64,000 nt of DNA from positions 91,936,579-92,000,578 of the forward strand of contig CM067369.1 in the NCBI GenBank assembly GCA_034401795.1. Direction: 5' to 3'. The notes beneath the pieces are model-generated. The model saw nothing but the letters and a program-made list of their open reading frames with translations, did no database searches and was not told the origin of the DNA. The translations under genes and the position numbers were made by a program. Shown here one piece after another: positions 51,895-63,030 of the stretch (positions are counted from its first letter, which is position 1; each line of letters begins with the position of its first letter). The DNA comes from Chaetoderma sp. LZ-2023a. Its lineage: Eukaryota > Mollusca > Caudofoveata > Chaetodermatida > Chaetodermatidae.

Positions 51895-51926
<32 letters not shown>

Positions 51927-52690
51927 TTAAAACATTTTTAATAATATCTATGGTTTCCCAAGAATGTTGTCCCAATAGAACTATTATTACGAAAATAATA
52001 GACTATTTAACAACAAATTATATATAACAGAAATTCATTGCTACATTATGAGGCAATGATTTAACCCCTCTTGTGGATCATAAAAGTTGTCTTGAGGACT
52101 GTCTATTTGCAGGCTAAGAGAAGAATATTTTTGAAAATTTACCCGTCTTTTAGTTTATAATCATAAAGGTTGTCTTGAGGACTGTTCATTTGCAGGCTAA
52201 GAGAAAAATATCTTTGAAAATTTACCACTGAAATGGACACTGACTAAACAAAATTTTTGATTTTTTTACCATTTAAACACGTTAAATATCAAACCGGTCT
52301 AAAAACACTGATTAAAAATGATTTTCCGAAATTACAGTTATAAACTTAAAAAACCAGTCTGTTCTTGGCCAGAAAATGGTCATTCTCTGAGTAAACATTT
52401 TAATTTGCTTGAAAACTTGATAAATTAATGGCTTAAGTTGATAAAAGTCGCCTTTTGAGCACTTTTAGGCGTGATTGACACACAAGGGGTTAATCAATCT
52501 AATTATTTTAGAATAAAAGGAAGAGGAATGGAACTATCAATTATGATAATATACATATGAATAAAATCCTGAAATCCAAAAATGAATTAGAATAATAATA
52601 ATAATCATATAATCACTTATATTTACCCACGTCACTAGACACAAGGCTTAACGTGAGCACGGAGTGCCTAATCTTGTTGTTCTTGTTCTT
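51763..52690 (+). other. probable 3' UTR and downstream DNA of the TBC gene
   Basis: This follows the stop codon. It holds an (AAT)n run at about 51896-51926 and one or two degraded copies of the small foldback family F2 at about 52065-52500. Candidate polyadenylation signals AATAAA occur near 52512 and 52560, the first usable ones I see. The true transcript end cannot be fixed from sequence alone. Confidence 0.35.
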
Positions 52691-54765
52691 AAGACATTTT
52701 TGAATAACTAATTCTATTTGGCAGATTCTCTCCAAACTTGGGTGGACGCTTACCTGTGGTCTTCCAAAGGCATATGCAAATTTTGGGATCAAAAGCACAT
52801 CTCTTCATAATTTTGATTGCTAAATTCTTTGGGTGAGTCTTGATTTTATGAAAAATGTACCTGAAATTGTCAAAATGCATCTCCTCCTTAACCGCTTGAT
52901 GGATTTCAACCAAATTTGGCTGGAAGGATCTTCAATTCATAATTTTGATTGATCAATTTTGGTGGTCCAGTCCAAAACATCTATTCAGAATTTTAATTGG
53001 TCAATATTTTTTGGGTGAAAACTGTAGAATTTATAACAAATTTGCCGGAAATTGTCAAAATGCATCTCCTCCTTACCTGCTTGTTGAATTTCAACCAAAT
53101 TTGGCTAGAGCGATCCTATGGTGGTCCACTCCTGAACCCGTATTCAGAATTTTAATTGGTCAATTCTTTGGGTGAAAATCTTAGATTTTGTGAATAATTG
53201 TCTAAAAAAATTTCAAAATTCATCTCCTTAGGGTTAGGGTTCGGGTTATGCATTTCAAATGAATTTGGCTAGAAGAACCCTATGGTGATAGTTTCCGTAT
53301 AACTACCATTCAGAATTTCCATTGGTTGAATTTTCCAGTAGCCATCATGGAGTTTCATAGCTTCCAGAAATCCTGTAGGAAATGAAAGAGAACAGCTGTC
53401 AATGACTTCTTCACAATAACAACCTGCGGAGAGTCAACGAAAATTGGGTGGATGAAACATGCTGATTGGCTCCAGTACTTTTCTTCAAAATTTTGATTGG
53501 ACAATTTTCCCCATGGCCATCTTGTTCTCGAAAATGACATTAGGAACTTCTGTACGGATCAAGCTGAAACTCATTAGATTTAATTTCATTGATAACTAAT
53601 GGCGATTAAAATTTGTTCACGAGAACTTGATCCTAAATAAAACATGGTTGTCATGAACCAATCAAAACTTTGGGTTTAGTGGCCATATTGGATTTTTTTC
53701 CCCTGACAATCCCCTACTAAAGCAACAGGAAATTTTAAATATCTTTTCGAGAACCACTGGGTCGATTTCAGTTATATTTGGCAGAAAGCAATCTTAGTGC
53801 ATCGGGATCCAAGTTTGTTCAAAGGAATCCGAATGGGTGATTTGACCGATGCCCATCTTGGATTTTGGAGAAACGTCTAAAACTCTTCTCCAAAACTGCC
53901 TGGGGGATTGATTCAAAACTCATGAAACATTATCTATGGCAATATATATATATGGAACTTGATTGGCCAAATGATTTGGCTGCCATCTTGGATGACCTAG
54001 TTTTTGCGAAAAGGATTTCTCCATTTATATTCTGAACGGATCGGACCGAAATTTTGGCGATATAATTAGTCACTAAGGGCCATTAAACCTTTTTCAAGCA
54101 AAGTTGATGCGCCAAAAATCATGGCCGGTGTGGATCAATCAAAATCTAGCGTGTGTGGCGGCCACATTGGATTCTTTTTATTTGATGAATTTTGAAGTCG
54201 AAATTGGTTTTATGTATGTTTTTGGGTATGCTGATTTCAAATTTGCCATTTTCGAAACTCGGGTAAATGGTTCTCCAGAATAGCTGAACAGATCGGACCC
54301 AAATTTGTGAGATATGATTAGGGACTAAGCTACATTAAAGTTTGTTCAAGGCAAGTTGATACATAAAAAACATGACCACCATTGATCAATCAGACTTTAG
54401 TCGCCATATTGAAATTGTTTAATTTATGGATTTTGAAGCCAAAATGGGTTTTATTTACTGTTAGGTTTATGTGTATGCCGATTTCAAAGTTGCCCCTTTC
54501 GCAACAGTTGGATAAACAGCTTCCCAGTTGGTGGCCATCTTGAATTGTTTTTCATGCCACATACTCCCATAGTAAAGCAATGGGAAATTTAAAAGATCTC
54601 GAACCATTGGACTAATTGTAACCAAATTTGGTAGGATGCATGCTTAATCTTGTGGAATTTCTGGCCGAAACCATAAGGCGACTACTTTTAGGCGATGACC
54701 TTTCTATTTGAAATGCCTATGTTCCAGGTGAGGGTTATAGGCCCCTAATTGGGCATCTTGTTTTA
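52690..54765. repeat. F3 long repeat, large copy
   Basis: It has units of two kinds: about 150-bp units ('tttcaaccaaatttggctgg') to about 53500, then units with 'cttttcgagaaccactgggt' and 'ggcggccacattggattc'. It ends 'ccaggtgagggttataggcc' to 'catcttgtttt'. An incomplete second head ('tagttcacctgcc') is at 54808-54970 with a (CCAT)n run. Confidence 0.65.
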
Positions 54766-54969
54766 ATAGCATTGATACTGACTTTGTTAAGAATTATATA
54801 TTATTAGTTCACCTGCCATGAAATACTAGTGTGTCCATCGTCCATCTGTCATCAGCCTTCCCATCAACATTTTTTTTTATCTCAGCTCACTTATCAGTTA
54901 AATGTAATGATTGCATATCTGATATGAAGCCTTGTGTCTGCCTAGCCATCCATCCATCCATCCATCCAT

Positions 54970-55400
54970 TTGTGTGCTGTATACAATGGTGCCACATTTT
55001 GTTATTTCTTAATTGACCAAACCTGGTCTAATTGGTCATATATGTATTTAATATCTGCATTGTGAAGATGAAATTTAATGATAAACACCAGATCTTTTGG
55101 ATCAGGAAATTTGCAAAAAGTGTAGGCCCAATGAAGAAAGATGGCATGTTTCATTATATTTAGAACTATTTATTAAATCTAACTTGACACCTTTGGACAT
55201 AAGCTACTACTATCCATTGAAGAACTAGACTAGTCTGACCTAGATTCTGGATAGTATAGATGTTATATAGGTAATTTTGCCCTTGGAATACATACAAAAT
55301 TATCCAGGCAGCTCTTTTTGTCATTTGGTAATTTATTGTAAATCTGGTTTAAAATGATGTTGAAGTAATTAAAAATTTGCATTGAGCGAATGAAGCAAAT
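54970..55400. other. intergenic, nothing recognised
   Basis: AT-rich, without gene or repeat-family signal. Confidence 0.3.
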
Positions 55401-55637
55401 TAACCCTTTAACACGTATATCAGCCAAAAACGGCATCTGCAGTGGTCTAGAGAAATGTCCATTTGCAGACCAAGAGAAGACTATATTTGAAAACTTACCA
55501 CTAGAATGACTGGCTCGGTAACTGAGGCAGGCATTCCAGTGGTAAATTTTCAAAAATAGTCTTCTCTTGGTCTGCAAATAGACATTTTATGAGAAAATTG
55601 AAATTTTTTAAAACAAATTTGAGTGTTCAAGAGTTAA
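55401..55637. repeat. F2 foldback MITE copy, well preserved
   Basis: It runs from 'ttaaccctttaacacgtata' to 'tgagtgttcaagagttaaag', with core 'gactggctcggtaactgagg'. 55640-56040 that follows shows nothing recognisable. Confidence 0.8.
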
Positions 55638-56200
55638 AGGATCTCAAACGCCAAAGGTATCATGACCCTTGAAAATCTACTCAAATATTTGAGTCAATGT
55701 AGAAAGTTAATAGGCCAATACAGTGACACCTTGGTGTTCTTATTTGTACATTGAATATATACATGTTTAATATGATTATATTAAAGTACTGTGATAATGG
55801 TATATTATATATATTATATTCACTACCATATCATATGAAGTTTACAAGACTTGACATAAATATATGGTGTGTAGTTTGTGCTAATAATCATTTAACCAGC
55901 TTTCACATAGTGACCATAATATATAATGTGCTTGCTTATATCACATTTTTATCCATTTAATTTTTATGCCCCTGGGTAACTAGGCGTTAGTCAACGCTAG
56001 TCATGTTAGTGTACAAAAAGTGTTAAGATAAGACATCTTTGCTTAGATGCTTTGCTGTGGCAGCAACATCATCCAGTGAATTTATTTTCAAAATACTCAA
56101 CAGCTTACCTGTATAGTTTTCTTGAAATTTGGATGCAGGTAGTTCAGGGTTTGGTCGATCCAAACACGAACAAAGCGTGGGGAGGTTTATCTAGAGATTG

Positions 56201-56390
56201 AAGGAACATTCAATTTCCCTTTCTCCGAGATCTAACAATACTCACCATTCTATTACTTCTGATACAAGCTATCCTGGATAGTTGGCCCTAGGACTATAGA
56301 CTTAGTAAGCTTTACCGACTCCTGGAACCGGGTACTCGGCTCCCAACTGCCGAGTACCCATTTGCCATGAAGCTCATTGTTTGAATAGCC
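56201..56390 (+). repeat. D3 inverted terminal repeat (low-coordinate side)
   Basis: It includes 'gatagttggccctaggacta' and 'tagacttagtaagctttacc'. The reverse complement is at 59728-59830. The outermost bases 'aaggaacattcaatttccct' are particular to this end. Confidence 0.85.
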
Positions 56391-56454
56391 ACTAAACAAG
56401 AGATACCCATGGCTTGCCTCCGTTGGGCTGGGAGGCTGGGTCCGTAATAGAATG

Positions 56455-56545
56455 GCGAGTATTGTTAGATCTCGGAGAAAGGGAAATTGAAATTTCCTTA
56501 ATTCTCCTTCGATCAATACTCACCATTCTATTACTTCTGATATAC
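56455..56545 (-). repeat. D3 internal complementary region
   Basis: 'gagtattgttagatctcgga' to 'gggaaattg' is the reverse complement of the low outer end. The following 'ttctccttcgatcaatactc' is the reverse complement of the high outer end (59829-59851). The two meet at 'aaatttccttaa', which fixes both element boundaries. Confidence 0.88.
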
Positions 56546-56994
56546 ACCAGATTTAAACAGTAACCTGGTGGGAAGGGGCAAGCCATCAATTGCTACTTTT
56601 GCCCCTTGGAGAAAGAGCTAGACTTAAACTTGATTAATGGAGACCTAAAAGGACCATCAAGTTAACGGAACCGAATCACATTCGCATCACTGCCCCCCCC
56701 CCCCACCCCACCCCTTTTCTCTCCTAAGAAAAGGGAGAGAACTCACGAACATGCATCTCGCCTGAAACACAAATATGCCAAGAGGGTTAACTGCTCTTTG
56801 CATATATTAGCCTGGAAAAGAGCATGAATATATAAGATGAATGAACATGATATATAGACATAATACAAAAAACTCTCAATCTTGAATTACCTCATGATAT
56901 TTGGATTTCAGACAGGGAGCCTCCAACCATTCACTTGTCCGGCCATCAGTGACACAATCTGGTTGACATCCTCTCGCTCGACCATGTCTGCTTC

Positions 56995-57794
56995 TTAATT
57001 CTTTCTTACAAATGCCAAAAAAGGGAGAAGAGCAGTGTGGTCGTATAACTCTCGTTTCAAAACGGCTAAAGCGAGTGGATTGGCGGAGTCTGACACATCC
57101 CTCATATAGTAATCCGTGAAAGAGGACTTACAGTGCCATTGTGCAACAGCCATGATGTCCTCTAACGGAACACCATTGTAAAGGGCGGTCGAGGCGGCTA
57201 TTCCTCTAACATCGTGTGCCCTTGCGCATTGCACCTGGTGCCCAGTTGCAAACTCATGGGTAGTCTGAATGCATTCGACTACCCAACGAGAGATAGAATC
57301 CATGGATGCGTCGCGCCATATGGCTTCTTATGGCAGATCCACAGATGTCTATCATTCGACCGTAACGTGTCTGTCCGTTTTTTGTACTTAGTCAAAGCAC
57401 GGACTGGGCACCAGACACTGACATCACGATCAAACCTAGTTAGTTTCGGTATAATGATCGGTTTGCCAGGATATCTTAGATTGATTCTTTGACATAAACT
57501 CTGCAGTAGACGCAGACCCTCTCCGGAGACAATAAATCGGTCCCTCTCTGTTGAAAGTGCATGGATCTCACTGCGCCTTCTAGCTGAGGAAGCTGCCAAT
57601 AGAAAAACCGCCTTTAGAGTCAAATGCTTTAGACTAGCCGAACGCAATGGTTCGAAAGGGTGCATGGCCAGTACATTAAGCACTAAGGATAGACTCCAGG
57701 CTGGAATGACTACCGGTTGTCTCGGTCGGAGATTGCTCATTCCCTTCACCATCACATTCAACTGGGCCACCCAGTGCATCCTCCTCGGGTGCAT
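56995..57794 (-). pseudogene. D3 tyrosine recombinase region
   Basis: It has KGMSNLRPRQPVVIPAWSLS, the Arg block (SSARRRSEIHALS), the His-x-x-Arg pair (HDVRGIAAS) and the terminal Tyr block (AQWHCKSSFTDYYMRD). It is the best preserved of the three recombinases in the window but still interrupted. It is fossil. Confidence 0.85.
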
Positions 57795-58830
57795 CCTCCT
57801 CGGCCGTGGTCGAAACCACAGATGGGTCTACCCTGGCTAGCCAAGCCAGAGCCTCTGACCAGTCTGTCTCGGAGGAGGACACCCCCGTGAACACGTCACC
57901 CGTTGACGTGTTCACGGCCCTACCAGCAATGGCCTCCCGGCTAGGAGCCATTGCTGATATGCCAGGAACTCTGGTACCGTACGGTTCCGCCGCCACCCCA
58001 TGAAAAGCACCAGTCCATGGAGTAGGCCCGCATGGAAAACCGTGTGGACCCGTAGCGGTTGAAGAACTGTGGCCAAAGACGGGCGCCAACGGCACCCCAT
58101 GCCTGACCACTGGACCAGGCGAGATAGGTGAGTCCCATGCCTGGCCAGCCACACCCATCACCGTGTCGGTTGGCGGCAAACCAGCCATCACGGGACAGGT
58201 GCCCGGTACCGGAGTGGCCTCAACCACGGGCGGAGCCGCTGCCCTGGCTTGTGCCAAGCCAGACAGATGGAGGACGGTTCCATCCAGGACGGAATCGACC
58301 TCCATGCTCTCCACCTGCGGCATCTCAGGCCGCAGCAATCTCTCCTCCTCGGCCTCCTCGTCTTCAGACCCCGAAGTCGTCACTAGACGAGGAAACCGTG
58401 GAGCCGTCCTGGCGGACGGCTCCCATGCCTGATGGACCGGCCACCGCTACTCGACCACCCGGAGGTGGCCGCAGAGAGACAGAACCCATCAGGCCGGAGC
58501 CCGACGGGACTGCCAGGGAGCCGTACGTGATGGCTCCCTCGGTGGCCAGTCCAGAGCCCTGTCCAAGGACAGGATCCAAACCAAGCACGGGAAGAGACTG
58601 CCCTACAACTTTTGGAAGCAGCGACGACACCAGCGTAGGCAGAACGGTATGCAAGGAGCCTTGCATAGCAGGACCAAACCACTCCGGCGGTGCCGTCTCC
58701 GCAACCTTCGGTTGCAGACGTAGAACGCCCCCAAGGGCCAAAACGGACGCTCCACGATTTGCTTTTCGGACCGGCTGACCCCGCGTCAGACCCTGCCAAG
58801 TCCTTCTGGTCAAGGAACTTGACCATCATG
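57676..58830 (-). pseudogene. D3 gag-like ORF1 region
   Basis: It encodes Ser/Gly/Pro-rich segments, an acidic stretch (SGSEDEEAEEERL near 58370) and a second acidic Thr/Glu stretch (TTAEEDAPEEDA near 57805). Base composition is clearly GC-richer than the surroundings. It is comparable in position, not closely in sequence, to D1 and D2 ORF1. It is fossil and broken. The element's leader occupies 58831-59725. Confidence 0.6.
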
Positions 58831-59727
58831 TTGGAACGAAACAGGAATGGAAGGCAGACAATTAATTTTCAAATAATTTGATCATAGATTAAATGTTAAC
58901 CCTCCCGCACCCCACCCTGCAATGTTACAGCAAAGATCACATTGATTATGATGACAAGAACGAAGCGTGCAATAATACACCCATAAACTGATCCTCAAGG
59001 ATGTATAACGGAACCAGGAATCATATCGCATAGCATTCGGGGTATATTTACTGATCAATCTAAATTATACTCCTAACGAAGGCCAAAACAATATGTGAAG
59101 AAACAACAAAATGTAAACAAACTGCTGTAGCACATGGTAAAACCGCAGACCACACATCTAAATCAAGAATTTTGAAACCACTGATCATTGCAAACAGATC
59201 GTGATAACACCCAAACTTGAAAATTCCAAAAAAATTTCTGGTACAAATAAAGTACGCAGCACCCAGAATCAGATGCGCGAATTAATGAAACATTTTCTTC
59301 ACATAAAAATCTGAGCCAACACGGGTGTGACGTCACCCGCTCGGATCTTATGGAGAACGACGTCAGCCGATTTTCGTGTTAAAACACTGTAATGCCAGCA
59401 CCTTATTTCATATAATAAGACGATCGCCATTTGGGGTTAAAGGAAGGCGATCAAGCTGGCATATTTCGTTAACACACGTCCCAGATTCGGGGTCAGAAAT
59501 TGGAACATGTGACACAGACGAAATTTTGAAGACATAAGTCTTTTAACTATGGAATAACATGGAATTATACAACCTGGTTATCATCGGCTCCTTCCATGGT
59601 AATCCAATATAATCCTTAGACAGCGCACAAAGCTATCACAATTACACAGAAAGACTTAGAAAACTTAAGACTCCAACTGCACAAAAAAGCATGTAGCTCG
59701 TGTTGCTATGCAAACAAGAATGAGCTT

Positions 59728-59851
59728 CATGGCAAACGGGTACCCGGTTCCAGGAGTCAGTAAAGCTTACTAAGTCTATAGTCCTAGGGCCAGCTATCCA
59801 GGATAGCTTGTATCAGAAGTAATAGAATGGTGAGTATTGATCGAAGGAGAA
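59728..59851 (-). repeat. D3 inverted terminal repeat (high-coordinate side)
   Basis: The reverse complement of 56235-56385 with few differences. The outermost 'gtattgatcgaaggagaa' is mirrored in the internal complementary region. Confidence 0.85.
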
Positions 59852-59924
59852 GGTAGGCGTAGCTAAAACGGAATTCATCCACTAGTTATGTTGTCTGATA
59901 TTTGATTTACGGACTGGATCCCTC

Positions 59925-60312
59925 CATAGAGCCTATAGGCTGAAGATCATAATTCACCTTTCTAGAGTATCCATCGATGATTTGACATCATATGACGTCA
60001 TAATCAGCTAAGCGGCGTGTAGGATGATGTCATAATCATTATGTCATAAATGATTCTATTAGGCCCGTTTTTAAATTGTAATAGTCCGACACGTTGTAAG
60101 AATTGTATGTCTCTACTATTTTAAAAACATGCTGTTGAATATTTTGAAACTAATTTGACTAGGCAGCAACAGCACCCAGTCAAATTAGTTTCAAAATATT
60201 CAACAGCTTACCTGTATATTTTTTTTTAAATTGATAGTCATAGAGTTTACAGATTGATCGATCTCAACACGAGTGAGGTGTAAGTGGAGCGTAGCTAGAG
60301 ATGGGCGGTGCA
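59925..60312 (+). repeat. F1 foldback MITE copy
   Basis: It begins near 'gactggatccctccatagag', includes 'catatgacgtcataatcagc' and the hairpin 'gcagcaacagcacccagtca', and ends at 'agctagagatgggcggtgca'. The final terminus is lost. Confidence 0.65.
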
Positions 60313-60865
60313 GAAAGTGTAATTATTCGTAAAATAATTTCTACGATTTTAATGATACCATTTAATGGAATGAAATTTCTTACTATGGTCACATGTCTCA
60401 ACACTGTTATCTTGGCTGTAGGTTATCTTTATGTGATACTCAACACATATTTGTATAATGTTGTTGTTCTGTTTTCTAAAAATAAATATGAAGAATTAAT
60501 ATTCTTGTCTTGTTAGATGAGGTGCATGGAGTATGTATAGCAGTATTGGGATAGGATGAATGTCACTATATGCATCAACAGTTCTTGCATGGTCAAACTT
60601 TACACGACTCAGGGGGACCTGTGCAAAGTTTCTGAAATTCTTACCGGGTGTAGGGGTGGGCCCTCAGAACTGGCATTAGTTAGGATTTCGAGAAAGCGAT
60701 GGTCCAGTTGCAACCACGATGTTGTTGGGTGAGGGTGTGGCGGAGGGTGTGTATGGGGGGGGGGGACAGGGTGTGGCCACCTGAGGTCAGAGAGCTGTGA
60801 GAATTGGCAACATCAGTCTTATACAGTACCATTGAGAAATAACTTAACATGTTTCAAACACAAAG
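60313..60865. other. intergenic, nothing recognised
   Basis: AT-rich at first, then with a (G)n run at about 60757-60768. No gene signal. Confidence 0.3.
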
Positions 60866-60958
60866 AAAATACTGTTGAATATTTTGAACATAGTTGGAAG
60901 ACAGCCTTAGGCAGCATTCTCTTCCAATCCAAATATATTCAAAATATTCAACAGAACA
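60866..60958. repeat. short foldback, about 93 bp
   Basis: It pairs 'tactgttgaatattttgaac' with the return 'ttcaaaatattcaacagaac' around 'agacagccttaggcagcatt'. A minimal foldback element related to the F1 core. Confidence 0.6.
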
Positions 60959-61086
60959 ATATTTACATTTTGTTCAAAATTGTTTTCTTTTGGAAACATG
61001 TTGCCTTATTTATGAGTTATTCTCTAGCAGGTGTGACATCTATGTGCGTAACTTAGTTATACAAGGCCCACACAAATTTAGACAAC

Positions 61087-61305
61087 TGAGATGCCGCGGG
61101 TGGAGAGCATGGAGGTCGATTCCGTCCTGGACGGAACCGTCCTCCATCTGTCTAGCTTGGCGCAAGCCAGGGCAACGGCTCCGCCCGTGGTTGAGGCTAC
61201 ATGTTTTTTTGTGCAGTTGGAGTCTTAAGTTTTCTAAGTCTTTTTGTGTGTATTGTGATAGCTTTGTGCGCTGTCTAAGGATTATATTGGATTACCATGG
61301 ACTCT
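61087..61305 (+). mobile_element. rearranged fragment of the D3 DIRS family
   Basis: 61087-61195 corresponds to the D3 gag-like region around 58205-58320 (MPRVESMEVDSVLDGTVLHL here). 61196-61305 corresponds to the D3 leader around 59580-59700 ('gcagttggagtcttaag' to 'ttggattaccatgg'). The order is reversed relative to D3, and the join has the shared short word 'gctac'. It is fossil. Confidence 0.8.
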
Positions 61306-63030
61306 TATGACTACAATGCTGAAGCCCTAAAACAACTCAAAGACACACACTATTATGAATTGGTGACAGAAAATCTGACCACCAAACACGCTGAAAGGGT
61401 AGACAGCCATCGCTGGACTGGTTCTGAGAGGGGAGATAACTCGTGACACTGCTAATGGCCTAAGAGTAGATAACCCACGCACGGCGCGATTCTATCTCTT
61501 AACAAAAATACACAAAAACACTACACCCACACCGGTCAGACCAATTATTAGCGGCAATGGCTGTCCTACTGAATACATCAGTAGCCTTATAGACGAGCAT
61601 CTCAAAGTTCATCAGGGATACAACTGACTTCATCAATAAACTAGAAACTTTCAGTAAATTACCGCAACACGCTATTCTAGTCACCATGGACGTTACATCA
61701 CTATACACACACATCCCACACAATGAGGGACTAAAAGCCGCCGCACGACATATCAGAGAATTTGGTATGCCAGGCGACCTTACACCAAGGACACTCTTGG
61801 AACTGCTATCCATTGTATTAAGATGTAATAATTTTGAATTTAATGACAAACCTACAAACGGTTGGGACAGCTATGGGCACAAAGTAGCACTAACTTATGC
61901 TGTCATCTTCATGGTCCAACTGGAGAAAAAGCTTCTGCTTCATTCTCCCCATAGACCGGCCCTATATCTCCGCTACATCGATGACATATTCATGATCTAG
62001 ATATCTGGCCAACAAAAACTAGATGAATTCATCCACTATATGAATACATCTCATCATTCCATCAAATTCACAGCAGAGCAGTCCACAACTAAGGTCAGCT
62101 TTCTGGACACATACGTATACATTGATACTGATCGCTCACTATGCTTCGATTTATACTGTACACCCACAGACACACACGGCTACCTACATTACCAATCAGC
62201 ACACCCGCAGGCCACTAAAAACTCCAGCCCGTATGGACAATTCCTTAGACTACGCAGAATCTGCAGCAAGGAATTGGATTTCCACAAACATGCCCATGAA
62301 CTCATTGGTTATTATCAAAGGAGAGACTATCCTCCGGATCTTCTTCTAAACAGCTATCAGAAAGCATGCGCACGTTCAAGCCTCGATCTACTAATACCCA
62401 AAGTTAAAAACACAGATAAACACACGTATCCCATGCATAATGGACTTTCACACTCAAAGCCATAAAGCTAGCAAAATCATCAAAAAGAACTGGGAACTGC
62501 TAGATAGTAGTCCCAAATGCAGAAGCACATTCCCAAACCCACTGATGTTTGGCTACAGAAATAATCCAACTTTCAAAGACACACTTGTCACTGCCAAATT
62601 CGAGTTTCCCGCCAAATTAGGCTTCCAAGGAAAAACTCCAAAATTCAATCTATCCATGCACAAGAAAAAATAGTTTCTTCTGCAAGAATATGGACAGTAA
62701 ACGTGAATTCAATAGCACACACACGGGTCTAAAATACAGGTGTACGGTCAAAACATATTGCGATACATGCGTTGTTATTTCCCTACTCACATGCGCACAA
62801 TGTCACAAACAGTATGTGGAGTGAAAGAACATTTAAAGGATATTAAAAAACACAAAGATACCCCCGTTGCAAAAGAGTTTAATTTACCCAATCATACTGG
62901 ACAAAATGTATCCTACAAAATTATACAAGTTCTCCCTCACGATCCTGAGGACATTGATAAAACTCATATCAGGAAAGAACCAGAAGTACTGGATACACCA
63001 ACTGCACACGTTGGACCCTATAGGGATTAA
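61297..63030 (+). pseudogene. Penelope-like retroelement, degenerate
   Basis: The order is: N-terminal part (LKQLKDTHYYELV), RT start (ARFYLLTKIHK, PIISGNGCPTEYISS), palm (MDVTSLYTHIPHNEG at 61686), catalytic RYIDDIF (YIDD at 61974-61985), thumb (TKVSFLDTYVYIDTDRSLCF, SPYGQFLRLRRICSKELDFH), and a C-terminal GIY-YIG-type endonuclease remnant (CDTCVVISLLTCAQCHKQYV near 62760-62820, then KDTPVAKEFNLPNHTG). Penelope-like elements carry RT plus a GIY-YIG nuclease, which distinguishes them from LINEs. The N-terminal part is shortened and several stops and frame shifts are present (e.g. just after YIDD and between the RT and nuclease), so it is dead. No terminal repeats were identified. The 5' side joins a D3-family fragment. 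Confidence 0.85.

Larger units (their letters stand above)
56201..59851 (-). mobile_element. D3: DIRS-type element with gag-like and recombinase parts but no RT
   Basis: A fossil DIRS-type element of about 3.65 kb on the minus strand. In its own sense: right-hand inverted terminal repeat (59725-59851), leader, gag-like region (about 58830-57760), tyrosine recombinase (about 57790-56995), internal complementary region (56455-56545), other terminal repeat (56201-56390). No reverse transcriptase or RNase H region is recognisable, so it would have needed help from a full-length relative. It is broken (a few interruptions), but the ends and internal complementary region are well kept. The terminal repeats are close to each other apart from one short length difference, suggesting a young insertion. 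Confidence 0.82.
56045..59885 (+). repeat. F1 foldback MITE split by DIRS element D3
   Basis: The left part is about 56045-56200 ('tggcagcaacatcatccagt' through 'tttatctagagattg'). The right part is 59852-59885 ('ggtaggcgtagctaaaacgg' and 'aattcatccact'). Together they match the right half of F1, where 'ctagagatgggcggggcata' is the usual text, so D3 landed inside this F1 copy near its right end. Confidence 0.75.

Noticed and set aside
58128-58778. A 216-codon + strand frame, Pro/Arg/Ser rich
   Set aside because: Antisense shadow of the GC-rich D3 gag-like region; no recognisable domain and no supporting neighbours.
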